Below are positions 1-8,084 of a stretch of 25,513 bases of DNA, piece after piece; positions within the stretch are counted from its first letter, which is position 1, and every line of letters begins with the position of its first letter. The position numbers and the translations under genes are program-made. The notes beneath the pieces were generated by a model. It worked only from the letters and a program-made list of their open reading frames with translations, did no database searches and had not been told where the DNA came from. The DNA comes from Phaeoceros laevis (taxonomy: Eukaryota > Anthocerotophyta > Anthocerotopsida > Notothyladales), in assembly GCA_049999765.1 (NCBI GenBank), contig JBNGIQ010009429.1, forward strand, positions 117,077 through 142,589, written 5' to 3'.

Positions 1-55
1 GCACCGTCCTCCCGCGCCCTCCTCGCCCTCCTCCCGCGCCCTCCTCCTCGCCCTT
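1..55. repeat. C-rich minisatellite cut by window edge
   Basis: Imperfect tandem copies of a roughly 20-bp unit built from CCTCCTCGCC and CTCCCGCGCC run from the first base and are followed by a T-rich stretch. Only about two and a half copies are inside the window, so the true array length is unknown. Confidence 0.6.
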
Positions 56-90
56 TTTTGAGTTTTTTCTGCGAAATCGAAGTCATGACT

Positions 91-164
91 ACCCGTATAC
101 TATACAGCGTTTTTTCTTAGAGCTTTTTTTAGGGGAGCTACTATACGGCGTATAGTATATACCC
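91..164. repeat. AT-rich inverted repeat (GTATACTATAC arms)
   Basis: CCGTATACTATAC near 93-105 recurs inverted as GCGTATAGTATATACC near 148-163, separated by a T-rich spacer. It lies directly beside the transposon end at 173 and may be an inner part of the same element. Confidence 0.5.
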
Positions 165-172
165 ATAATATA

Positions 173-285
173 AAAGTATAAATCAGGGTATACCCCCCTT
201 TCCGGACGGCTACAAAAGTGGAAACGTACCGAAATGTACCGTGAAACGGCGACGTACGTGCGTTTCGCCGTAGGGAGCAACTAAG
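173..285 (-). mobile_element. Terminal segment of a GAAACG-rich inverted-repeat transposon (left copy)
   Basis: This 113-bp stretch is closely similar, in reverse orientation, to 24749-24858. Both share AAAGTATAAATCAGGGTATA, a CCCCCC tract, GGCTACAAAAGTGGAAACGT, a GTACGTGCGTTTCGCCGTAG block and an end at CAACTAAG. The left copy carries an extra GAAATGTACC, a near-duplicate of neighbouring bases. Similarity stops upstream of 173, and no flanking duplication was found for this copy, so it is either truncated or a family member with a different inner part. The family assignment rests on the complete right-hand copy. Confidence 0.7.
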
Positions 286-320
286 GTAATTACTAGGTCT
301 AGTATTGATCATTCCAATCT

Positions 321-378
321 CTTCCAGCATTTCTCAAAGTACATATGAAGAATGTCATTCTTCATAAATACTCTAGAT
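321..378. repeat. Dispersed repeat, copy 1
   Basis: Starts CTTCCAGCATTTCT and continues with AAAGTACA, AT(G/A)AGAATGTC-like words and AAATACTCT. The same order of words recurs at 953-1003. An ACTAGGTCTA word precedes it at 292-301. Confidence 0.65.
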
Positions 379-428
379 GCAGACTTAGTTTCTGGAAAGT
401 TTGAAACAGTGGTATGTATCTTACTTAC

Positions 429-488
429 GTTTCATACGTCCGAAACAGGTTGCTTTCAGGAGGAGCGATTCATACGGTCGTATGAAAC
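429..488. repeat. Inverted repeat with GTTTCATACG arms
   Basis: GTTTCATACG (429-438) is repeated inverted as CGTATGAAAC (479-488). The right arm is itself part of the short palindrome TCATACGGTCGTATGA. The GTTTC/GAAAC words resemble those in the transposon family at both window ends, but no target duplication is visible. Confidence 0.5.
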
Positions 489-561
489 TGGTATTCCAGT
501 ATAATGAATTATAATTATCAAAAATCACCAGACCACTTCTTTGCGGGCAAACACTTCTTCA

Positions 562-581
562 CCCCCAATCACTATTGGGGG
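562..581. repeat. Short hairpin, unit 0 of a palindromic tandem array
   Basis: CCCCCAAT (562-569), loop CACT, ATTGGGGG (574-581) form a perfect 8-bp stem. It is followed by CGTAACTTA and TAGTAACCCGT, the same spacer words that separate the two larger hairpins downstream, so it looks like a shorter first member of the same array. Confidence 0.65.
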
Positions 582-606
582 CGTAACTTACTAGTAACCC
601 GTAAAT

Positions 607-656
607 GAATCAGTACTGGGATGGGGGGCAAACACCCCCCATCCCAGTACTGATTC
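607..656. repeat. Perfect 22-bp-stem palindrome, unit 1
   Basis: Arms 607-628 and 635-656 are perfectly complementary over 22 bp around the loop CAAACA. The arm begins GAATCAGTACTGGGATGG and ends in six G. It is paralogous to the hairpin at 691-739, 84 bp away, with the shared spacer GTAACTTA...TTAGTAACCCGT between them. Confidence 0.85.
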
Positions 657-690
657 GTAACTTATTACTAGTTATTAGTAACCCGTGAAT

Positions 691-739
691 GAATCGGTAC
701 TCGGATGGGGGCACACGCCCCCCATCCGAGTACCGATTC
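691..739. repeat. Perfect 21-bp-stem palindrome, unit 2
   Basis: Arms 691-711 and 719-739 are perfectly complementary over 21 bp around a 7-base loop. The arm differs from unit 1 at its 6th and 12th bases (A to G, G to C), and the opposite arm carries the matching changes (T to C, C to G), so pairing is fully kept. Confidence 0.85.
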
Positions 740-928
740 AGGTTTAGGAACCATCTACACCGGTTTTGTATATGTATTTTTCAATTTTTTTGATCGTATA
801 TTATATTTTTTAAAATACATATTGATACAAACCGCTAGAGTACGAACCAGCGTTTCCAACGTTGAAAAGCGGTTCGTTTGGAAAGAACAAGGTTTCCCGG
901 TAACTAAGGATGCAGATATAATAATTAA

Positions 929-1047
929 TAGGTCTAACCGACCAGATTTTGTCTTCCAGCATTTCTAAAAGTACACATGGAGAATGTCAGAAATACTCTC
1001 CATACATATATAACAATTACTAGGTCTAACTGACCGGATTTTGTCTT
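929..1047. repeat. Dispersed repeat, copy 2, with 92-bp partial tandem repeat
   Basis: The 27-bp stretch at 929-955 (TAGGTCTAACCGACCAGATT and on) recurs at 1021-1047 with two substitutions, a 92-bp period. Between them, 953-1003 matches copy 1 at 321-378. These are probably remnants of one repeat family inserted or duplicated several times. Confidence 0.65.
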
Positions 1048-1060
1048 GTCTGCCGTATGA

Positions 1061-1342
1061 GTTTGCAGTTCGTACCGCATTTTAAAAGTACGTTTTAGGT
1101 CGAGAAAGAGTTCTGTTGTTAAAAGGACGTTTCTATGCCTTATGCACGTTCTAGGCACAGAGTTTGCGATTCATACCCTAGATTAAAAGTATGTTTTAGG
1201 TCGAGAAAGGGTACTCTTGTTAAAAGCATAGAGTTTGCGATTCATACCGTAGATTAAAAGTACGTTTTAGGTCAAGAAAGAGAAAGGGTACTCTTGTTAA
1301 AAGCACGTTTCTAATACTTTGTATGCCTTATGCACGTTCTTG
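1061..1342. repeat. Three-copy imperfect tandem repeat
   Basis: Units begin GTTTGC(A/G) at 1061, 1162 and 1233. Each contains TTAAAAGTA(C/T)GTTTTAGG, TC(G/A)AGAAAG and TTGTTAAAAG. Units 1 and 3 also have a tail with ACGTTTCT, TGCCTTATGCACGTTCT, which unit 2 lacks, explaining the unequal spacing (101 and 71 bp). No coding potential was seen. Confidence 0.7.
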
Positions 1343-1578
1343 GCTATGCACTTCTAGGCATGGAAATGACTACAATTAGGCAAAAGGTATAAGATACTCA
1401 TTATATAAAATTATTCAGTGCAGAGTGGCAGCGGGCGTGCCAATAGCGGCATCTGTGAATTGAGCTCTACGTTATATCCAATGCTGAACATGAGCTCCCC
1501 TAAAAACAGCTCCCAACAAAATAATAATAATTATAAATTGAAGAGATTCTAATCTCGTGAGCTTACGAGCTTACGAAC

Positions 1579-2071
1579 TTACGAAGCTATGAATAATGAA
1601 CTTATGCCCTCGGCGAGGTAGTCGAGGCAATGCCCTCGGCTGTACCGCTCCCTCAATTCTTTCCCGCTTTCTCCGGGAAGCTGGGAAATGAACTTGGTAC
1701 GAGTACCTAGTAGGATGTATCCATCTTCTACAGGGGAAAGATCGTCTTGTGATGTAGATGGCGTTGTGATCCAGGGACACGCCCTGGAATTCTCGCTTCA
1801 TGTGTTCCCAGCTGGGCCCAGTGGTTGCCACTTTACCGTGCTTGGAAAGCTTTGTTGCCGTCTGGGAGAGCTTATCCACTGAGATCAAGCAAATATAGCA
1901 CGCGTCGTGCCTGTCCTGTTTTGTCCGGCAGTAGGTGATAGCCTCGTTGATCGTGATCGTACAGTTATAAGAGTCCTGCAACAGCTCTTTTGATTTCCCT
2001 TTGGTCACCGCTTGCAATTTGGTCCAAACCTTCACTTCTTCGCTCTCTGCCTTCCCTTGGAGTCGATCCAT
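1579..2071 (-). CDS. Uncharacterised two-exon small protein (127 aa)
   Basis: I do not recognise this protein. Exon 1 (2071-1837) starts at ATG and codes for 78 residues, rich in Lys/Glu at first (MDRLQGKAESEEVKVW), with Cys residues in CTITINEAITYC and CYIC. A GTAAAG donor at 1836 and a CCTGTAG acceptor ending at 1728 define a 109-bp intron in phase 1. Exon 2 (1727-1579) then reads EDGYILLGTRTKFISQLPGE and ends LFIAS-stop. Reading straight through without splicing also stays open to 1571, but that tail is Arg/Pro-rich and less protein-like; the spliced version uses an intron of the size seen in the neighbouring genes. No signal peptide or membrane segment is evident. It is divergent from the BTB-BACK gene with 68 bp between the two start codons. 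It could be a transposon-derived or decayed reading frame, since it borders the repeat zone. Confidence 0.4.
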
Positions 2072-2139
2072 GGGAATCTTGTGAACAATTTGTCGCTATC
2101 TTACATTCAGCAGGTCGGATTCATGAGCCCTGGTGATCT

Positions 2140-3811
2140 ATGGACGCTAGAACTGAATCAGAAGCCCGTTATTTAGCGCATGATCAATTGGATGTCACTG
2201 GACCAAATGAGAATTACGGGTTTGCTTGGAATCACCCACGCTTCTCTGACAAGACTCTCAGAGTGATCATCTCTCCAGCCCCTGGTTTTGACGAGTGCTA
2301 TGCCAGTGGTGAGTTGGATTCATGAGTTCTTGGACACTGTCAGTCGATGATGATCTTGTCAAGTCCCCCTGTTCATTCTGTACTGGTCTGGTGTGCAGGG
2401 GATAAGGAAATCCTGCAGCTGCCAGTGAATTCTGCTATCTTGGCAAAAGAGTCCCAGTACTTTTTGAAACTGTTTGGGGGCTATGGCTTCCGGGACTCGG
2501 ACTCCAAAACCGTGGACATCCACATCAAAGGTCAAGGTACCGTGGAAGCTTTCTTCTTTTTCATTTCAGGAGCACTGCAGAGACAGCTAGGGTAACATTT
2601 GCTCCTTCGAAGCTTTAGGTTTCTGCACCTGAGTGCGTATGGGGGCTTACCGAGGTCTGGTTTGGTTCGAACTCGCTGCAGAGAAGAAGCACTTTCTGCG
2701 GCTGCTTGAGAGCATCTATAAGCAGATGGACGTGCGCGCAACAGAGGTGGAGGATTTAATCGGTCTGTGGACGCTTGCTGATCGGTTCCTTGTCAACTCC
2801 TGCTCCCGAGCTTGCCTTCAAAAGCTGCTGGTTGCAGCAAACCTAGGCTACTCTCATGCAGTCAAGATTCTGGATGCGGCGGAGACGTCGGCGGCCAGGG
2901 CATCTCCTGAGCTTCAAACGCTGCTGGAATTGTGCACCACCATGCTTACCAAACACTTCAAAAACCTGTCCTTCATGAATTCTCGTCGCCACATCGACAC
3001 AGACATGTTGAGAGACCTGACAAACCTGCCGCAACCAGCCTTAGAAGCACTTCTGCGCAGCGACCAACTCCCGGTGGAAAGAGAGGAGACAGCTTTCTAC
3101 GCTTTGATCCTATGGGTAAAGGGAAATGCAGGTGACAAGGAAGAAAACCGGGTTCAGGCCATGGCGAAACTGGCACCCCTAATCAGATTCCCTTTTATGA
3201 AAGCGGACGTGTTGAGCGGCCTCATTGAGCATCCAGAGCTGGCCAGCCCAGAGTGCCAGAAACTGGTGGTTGAGGGACTTCAATTCCGGACTGCATCCAG
3301 TGAGACCAAACTCAGCCGGTTCCGACAGGACGAGGTGGACCACAGGAGGTTCCGGAGGCGGTCGGGCTATTTGAGGCCCATGAAGGCCATGATTGTGGAG
3401 CTACCACAGCAAATGGCTTCCCTGCACTTCAGCACTACTGCCGAAGAGCTGGAGAAGATCGTAACGGGCCGGATATTGAGCTTTGAGTCCTTCCGCCTCT
3501 CGGGATGCGTTTTCGCACTGCGGATGCGGCAGGCCACGAAGAGCCACAGGATCGCCCTGGACATTGTCATGTGCTCCTCTGCGCCCCCCGGCAGGCCGGT
3601 GCCTGCGGAGCTGGTTATTTACGTCTGGTCTCAGCAGCAGTCCGCTTTCCTTCACATATTCCACGCGAAGCACACATTTCAGCAGGAAAATGCGCTGGTG
3701 AGGTGCGGTGATATCTTTGGGAAAGAGCTCAAGGACCTGTTGGCTGAGAGGCACCATTGGGTCTGCGAGGGACAATTCTTCCTCTCTGCCGAGATAGTGC
3801 TCCGAATGTAG
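2140..3811 (+). CDS. BTB/POZ-BACK domain protein, POB1/LRB-like (478 aa)
   Basis: Likely a substrate adaptor for CUL3 ubiquitin ligases, by family. Exons 2140-2308, 2399-2536 and 2682-3811; both introns (90 and 145 bp) are GT-AG and phase 1, and joining restores the BTB fold: FAWNHPRFSDKTLRVII, then LPVNSAILAKESQYFLKLF (residues about 64-82, matching the family's 'H..IL...S.fF..LF' core) and EKKHFLRLLESIYKQ. The BACK domain follows (about 170-270, with LPQPALEALLRSDQLPVERE and ALILWVKGNAGDKEENR, then LIRFPFMKADVL). The C-terminal part (RRFRRRSGYLRPMKAMIVEL and the closing GQFFLSAEIVL) has the layout of Arabidopsis POB1/LRB proteins. The usual initial His of the BTB 'aHk' motif is not present (LPVNSAIL). 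The ATG at 2140 has an in-frame TGA just upstream. Length is slightly shorter than Arabidopsis relatives because the acidic linker between the N-terminal strand and the rest of BTB is missing. Confidence 0.88.
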
Positions 3812-3901
3812 ACTAGGCATAAGAGAAGGATGATCAGTTTTGCCCCGTCCTGTGAGAATGTAACATAGGCTACTTGTGTTCCGAACACTGCCCGTTTCGT
3901 G

Positions 3902-6028
3902 ATGTCCGTATACCCAATGGAGAGTCTTTCTGCTAATCTTTGCCATTTTCCGTGGGACACTTCTGTGCTCCGTCACGGACTCCGGAGAGCGCTAAATAGT
4001 ATCCAGGAGCCAAGTTGGAGAAAGAGCTGCAATATGACGAGATGGGTGATCGAGGTTCCAGAAAGGGGACCATCTTGTCAGAAACCCAGAGGTGGCGGAT
4101 TTGTAGATGAAACCAGTTGCCATGCTGAGTCTGGCGTGTGCGTAAGGTTGGCGCAACGGGACGAGTTTTCCTGGACCGCAGTGATCTCCAAACATACCAA
4201 GTGTGGGCAACATAGACTGGCTCTCAAAATGTACAGAAAAATGCGGGAGTGTGGAGTAAAACCTAGCTCTTATACTTTTGTTGTTATTTTGAAGGCCTGC
4301 AGTAGCTTGAAGGACCTGGGAAGTTGTAAGCAGATTCATGACCATGTGGTTCAAAGCGGGCTTGAGTTGGACGTTTTTGTGGGTACTATGCTTGTAGATG
4401 CATATGCAAAATGTGGGAGCCTGGTCGATGCTAGGTGTGTGTTTGAGAAGATGCCTCATCGTACTGTGGTTTCCTGGACTGTCATGATCTGGGGGTACGC
4501 TCACATGGAAGATGGTGAAGCAGCTTTGCAGCTGTATGCAAGGATGCAGCAGGAAGGTGTATTACCCAACGATCGAACTTTAGTTGGTGCTATAAAGGCG
4601 TGCATCAGCCTTGCAGCACAGGAAGCGGGGCAGAAAGCTGATTTTATGTCTGTGAGGGAATGGAGCCTGAACCAAGCGAGAGCAATTCACTCAGATGCAA
4701 CAATCGGTGGATTTGATTCAGATCTGTTTGTGGGGACCATGCTGGTGGATGTGTATTCGAAATGTGGGAGCCTTGTGGATGCTAGGCATGTTTTTGAGAG
4801 GATGCCTTACCGGAACGTGGTTTGTTGGACTGCCATGATCTTGGGGTATGCACAGATGGAAGAAGGTGAAGAGGCTTTGCAGTTGTATGCACGGATGGAA
4901 AGGGAGGGTGTTGTACCTAATGAGCGAACATTCCTTGGTGCTTTGAAGGCTTGTGCAAGTGTTGGAGCTTTGCAACAGGGCAAGGAAATTCATGTCCAGA
5001 TTCAAAATCAAGGACTTGAAGCTGATGTTGTTGTTGGTAGCAGCTTGGTTAACTTGTATACGAAGTGTGGGAGCTTAGTGGATGCTCGTAAAGTGTTTGA
5101 CAACTTGCCCTCAAAAAATGTGGTAACATGGAATGCTTTGTTGTACGGCTATGCCAAGCATAGTGATGGCCAACTGGCAATCGAGTGCTTTACAGAGATG
5201 CAGCAGCAAGGTGTGCAGCCCAATGCTGCTACTTTTATTTGTCTTCTCGTGGCATGCAGTCATGAAGCCCTTGTGAAGGAGGGTCATCAGTATCTGAAGA
5301 TGATGGTGGAGAACTATGGTATTACTCCTGGTACCAAGCACTATATGTGCATGGTTGACCTTCTTGGGCGATCTGGCTGCTTGGACGAGGCAGAATCTCT
5401 GCTGCAGACTATGCCATTTGAAATTGATGGCTGGAAGTCCTTGCTGAGTGCGTGCAGAAGCCACGGAGACATAAAGCGGGGACAGCGATGCTTTGACCGT
5501 CTTATTGCTGTGGACCCTTGCAACGCGGTACCTTACGTGCTGCTGGGGAATTTGTATGCAAATGCTGGCAGGTGGAGGGATGTAGATAGAGTGGAGAGCT
5601 TGCGGAAGCTTGCGGGTGCGAGAAAGAAGCCAGCAAAAGCATGCATTGAAGTAAAGAAGAAGTTGCACGAGTTCATGGTGGGAGGTGAGAGGGCTCATAT
5701 GTCATTGAAGCTGGGGAGCATGAACTTGAAATGGATGGAGGAAGGAGGCCATGTGCCACACTCGGAGTTGGTCCTAAAAGCAGTGCCTGAGCAGGAGAAG
5801 GAAGAAGCCTTGTGTGGACATGCTGAGAAACTGGCTTTGGCTTTTGGCCTCCTGAACACTTCAGATGGCACAACCCTTCTTGTTACTAAAAATCTTCGCA
5901 TGTGCAATGACTGCCATAGTAGCACCAAGATTATGTCACGCCTCGAGAAGCGTGAGATCATAGTGAGGGATGCACACCGTGTGCACCATTTTTTGGATGG
6001 GTCTTGCTCATGCAGAGATCGGCATTGA
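3902..6028 (+). CDS. PLS-type pentatricopeptide repeat protein with variant DYW (KP/DRH) domain (708 aa)
   Basis: A predicted organellar RNA-editing factor: PPR repeats bind one RNA site and the C-terminal deaminase-like domain edits it. It is intronless, starting at ATG 3902. An Arg/Ser-containing N-terminus (about 85 residues) could be an organelle-targeting peptide. P, L and S repeats run from about residue 88 to 510 (for example SWTVMIWGYAHMEDGEAALQ and FVGTMLVDVYSKCGSLVDAR). The second L repeat holds an insertion of about 16 residues. E1/E2 motifs follow (WKSLLSACRSHGDI, YVLLGNLYANAGRW), then the DYW domain, 574-708. Zinc and catalytic residues are kept: H640-A-E642, C668-N-D-C671-H672, C702-S-C704. 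Two features depart from the usual form: the PG box reads KKPAKACIEV (575-584) instead of K-E-P-G..W, and the last three residues are Asp-Arg-His. To my knowledge these mark the DYW:KP clade proposed for U-to-C editing; that role is inferred, not shown. Confidence 0.93.
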   Translation: MSVYPMESLSANLCHFPWDTSVLRHGLRRALNSIQEPSWRKSCNMTRWVIEVPERGPSCQKPRGGGFVDETSCHAESGVCVRLAQRDEFSWTAVISKHTKCGQHRLALKMYRKMRECGVKPSSYTFVVILKACSSLKDLGSCKQIHDHVVQSGLELDVFVGTMLVDAYAKCGSLVDARCVFEKMPHRTVVSWTVMIWGYAHMEDGEAALQLYARMQQEGVLPNDRTLVGAIKACISLAAQEAGQKADFMSVREWSLNQARAIHSDATIGGFDSDLFVGTMLVDVYSKCGSLVDARHVFERMPYRNVVCWTAMILGYAQMEEGEEALQLYARMEREGVVPNERTFLGALKACASVGALQQGKEIHVQIQNQGLEADVVVGSSLVNLYTKCGSLVDARKVFDNLPSKNVVTWNALLYGYAKHSDGQLAIECFTEMQQQGVQPNAATFICLLVACSHEALVKEGHQYLKMMVENYGITPGTKHYMCMVDLLGRSGCLDEAESLLQTMPFEIDGWKSLLSACRSHGDIKRGQRCFDRLIAVDPCNAVPYVLLGNLYANAGRWRDVDRVESLRKLAGARKKPAKACIEVKKKLHEFMVGGERAHMSLKLGSMNLKWMEEGGHVPHSELVLKAVPEQEKEEALCGHAEKLALAFGLLNTSDGTTLLVTKNLRMCNDCHSSTKIMSRLEKREIIVRDAHRVHHFLDGSCSCRDRH

Positions 6029-8084
6029 TACTTGGAATATTCTTGGATAGTAGATTAAGGGCCCCAAGATGCACAAGAGGACAGAAAATTCTGAATTTCT
6101 GCTGGAGAACCCAGAGAATCAATGGCTTGATGGCCGTTGAGGGAACCTGTGTTGCCATTGCAGCCATTGTTGCCATCGCAGCCTGGTTTGAAGGATATAC
6201 AAAATTAGAATCCTGTTTGTGGTTGAAAAGAGGAATGCCAAGGCTGAAAAACTGGGCAACTGAGTACATTGGGATAAGGTATCTTCCGTGATTTTCACGG
6301 TAGCATGGTCTTCAATACAGGTGAAACAGTAATGGCCTGCGCACATGAAAGATGACGATGCCAGTTCAATGAGAGCAGCAACTTTCTTCTCAAATTCAAG
6401 AACACTTATATGCACTGTTTTGCACAAAGTACGAAGGTGGGTGGCAATGCCAGTTCAGGACATGTGTGTGAGGCTGTGAGATTCTTGAAGCACTGGAGAT
6501 GGGGTAGGGAGTCATGCTGTTTTGGAAATGGGACCGAAACTACTGAGATGTACTATGGGGTTATCACTGATGCACATAAGCACGCTGGACATTCAGCGTT
6601 GATTGATGGAAAACCAAGGGCACACTCGGTTTACATGTGGTTACGCAACAGCATAAAATGGTAAGGCTCTAGCCTCCGTAAAATGGTAAGCCTCCAAAAT
6701 GCACGACAAAGTGTGAAACAACAACGTGGTACACCGAAGAACGGCTGCGGTATTCTGGAACGATTGGACAGTAGAAATGTGGGCGGTGTGGAAACTCATC
6801 AACTCTGTGTGACATGACCATGGGGAAGTCCACCTGAGCAAGTTAAAACTGCAGTGCTGTCATCCCAGCTTCATAAATTGATGTCTGGACATGTCTAGCG
6901 GACTTCGACTGTCATGAGAAAGTAGTGACAGTTCAACCGCAGGTTCCCATCCAAGTCGTCCTAGTCTCCCCACTCGTTCTGATATGGGAAGGGCCGCAGC
7001 AGCCCGGGACATTTAATGGTTTTCCTCATTTGTCCTTGTTGAGTTTTTAAGAACATCGGTAGCTGCCCGGAGTGTTAGTTTCGCTGGCAAAACTCACCAA
7101 CTTATGCTTTGACTAGGCTTGTTATTGTGTCGTTGCAGACTATTCGTCCCTGAAGTTGGCTTGCAAACCTGGGAGGTTGCCTCCTCCATGTGGCGTGGCC
7201 TGCCAAGCAGATTACCCACGCAAGTATACTGCCCAATTGCTGAGTTGCTGCCTGCCCAGACCGCCGAAGTAGTCGGCCCTTGTGTTGACAAGGCCTACCA
7301 GACTGCATACGGTAGGGGCCACTGAATAATCCCATTGGATAAGAATGTCATCATTTCCCCAGTAAACGAAAAAGGTATTTTCGATCTCCCCTTCCAGCCA
7401 GTGCTTGAATTGGCAGCTTCTAGCTGGCTTCAGGGGGGATTTCCTTGCCCTTCTCCACTCCAGGCACATCCCCCTGGCCTTGGGTGCGCCAATAGATGCC
7501 CTGTCATTGATAAAGTTTTTGGCATGCGCTTTGTGTCTTGAAGTATTGCGCTACTGCATAACCATGACTCTGAGCCCGGCACAACATGTGTCGAGGAAAG
7601 CTCTCCCAGGACTTCGTGAGCGTTATCTAACGTAGGAAGTACATTATTAAGCGAGAGTCGCGACACCACCTTATGAGCCCGCCTGTGCTGCTGGCTTCAC
7701 TGTGCGACAATCAGGTTAACCATGGCCATTTGGGGCACCATCGAGATCGTGCAAAGCCATGGCCCGCCGGAACAACTTGCAAGAATGGCTTGACTGTAGA
7801 AGAACGCGACTCGTCCAGGCCACAAAATTGGCTGTCTTTAGCAATCGTAGGTTAATTTAGACCGATTCTTGAGCTGTTAGAAAAAAGCATGAAAAGAACA
7901 CCTTCTTGCCTGCCACTCTCGTGAGCTAAGCCTTCTCAAGGACCTAGAATTTCCAGCAGGCACTAGGTACTATGTGAGCAGGTAACCTCGGCGTAATGCT
8001 GGAGTGAAAGATTATCATCTATCTAACGTACAGGTCTCACACCTTATGTATTAGAACGTGGATGTCTTTGGAGAAGCTGAAGGA
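6029..8084. other. About 2 kb intergenic stretch, nothing recognised
   Basis: Short open frames exist on both strands (for example 6410-6664 + and 7430-7669 -), but none shows a known motif, consistent composition or convincing splice-linked continuation. The 5' part presumably holds the PPR 3'UTR and the 3' part the promoter and leader of the inhibitor-2 gene. No RNA gene or clear repeat was seen. Confidence 0.5.

Noticed and set aside
607-739. CRISPR-like spaced palindromes
   Set aside because: Only two to three units, no unique spacers (the spacers are repeated too), and the context is a plant nuclear genome.
1571-2071. Unspliced 166-codon frame on the minus strand
   Set aside because: Splicing a 109-bp GT-AG intron gives a more protein-like C-terminus and fits local intron sizes. 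The unspliced tail is Arg/Pro-rich and looks like out-of-frame translation.
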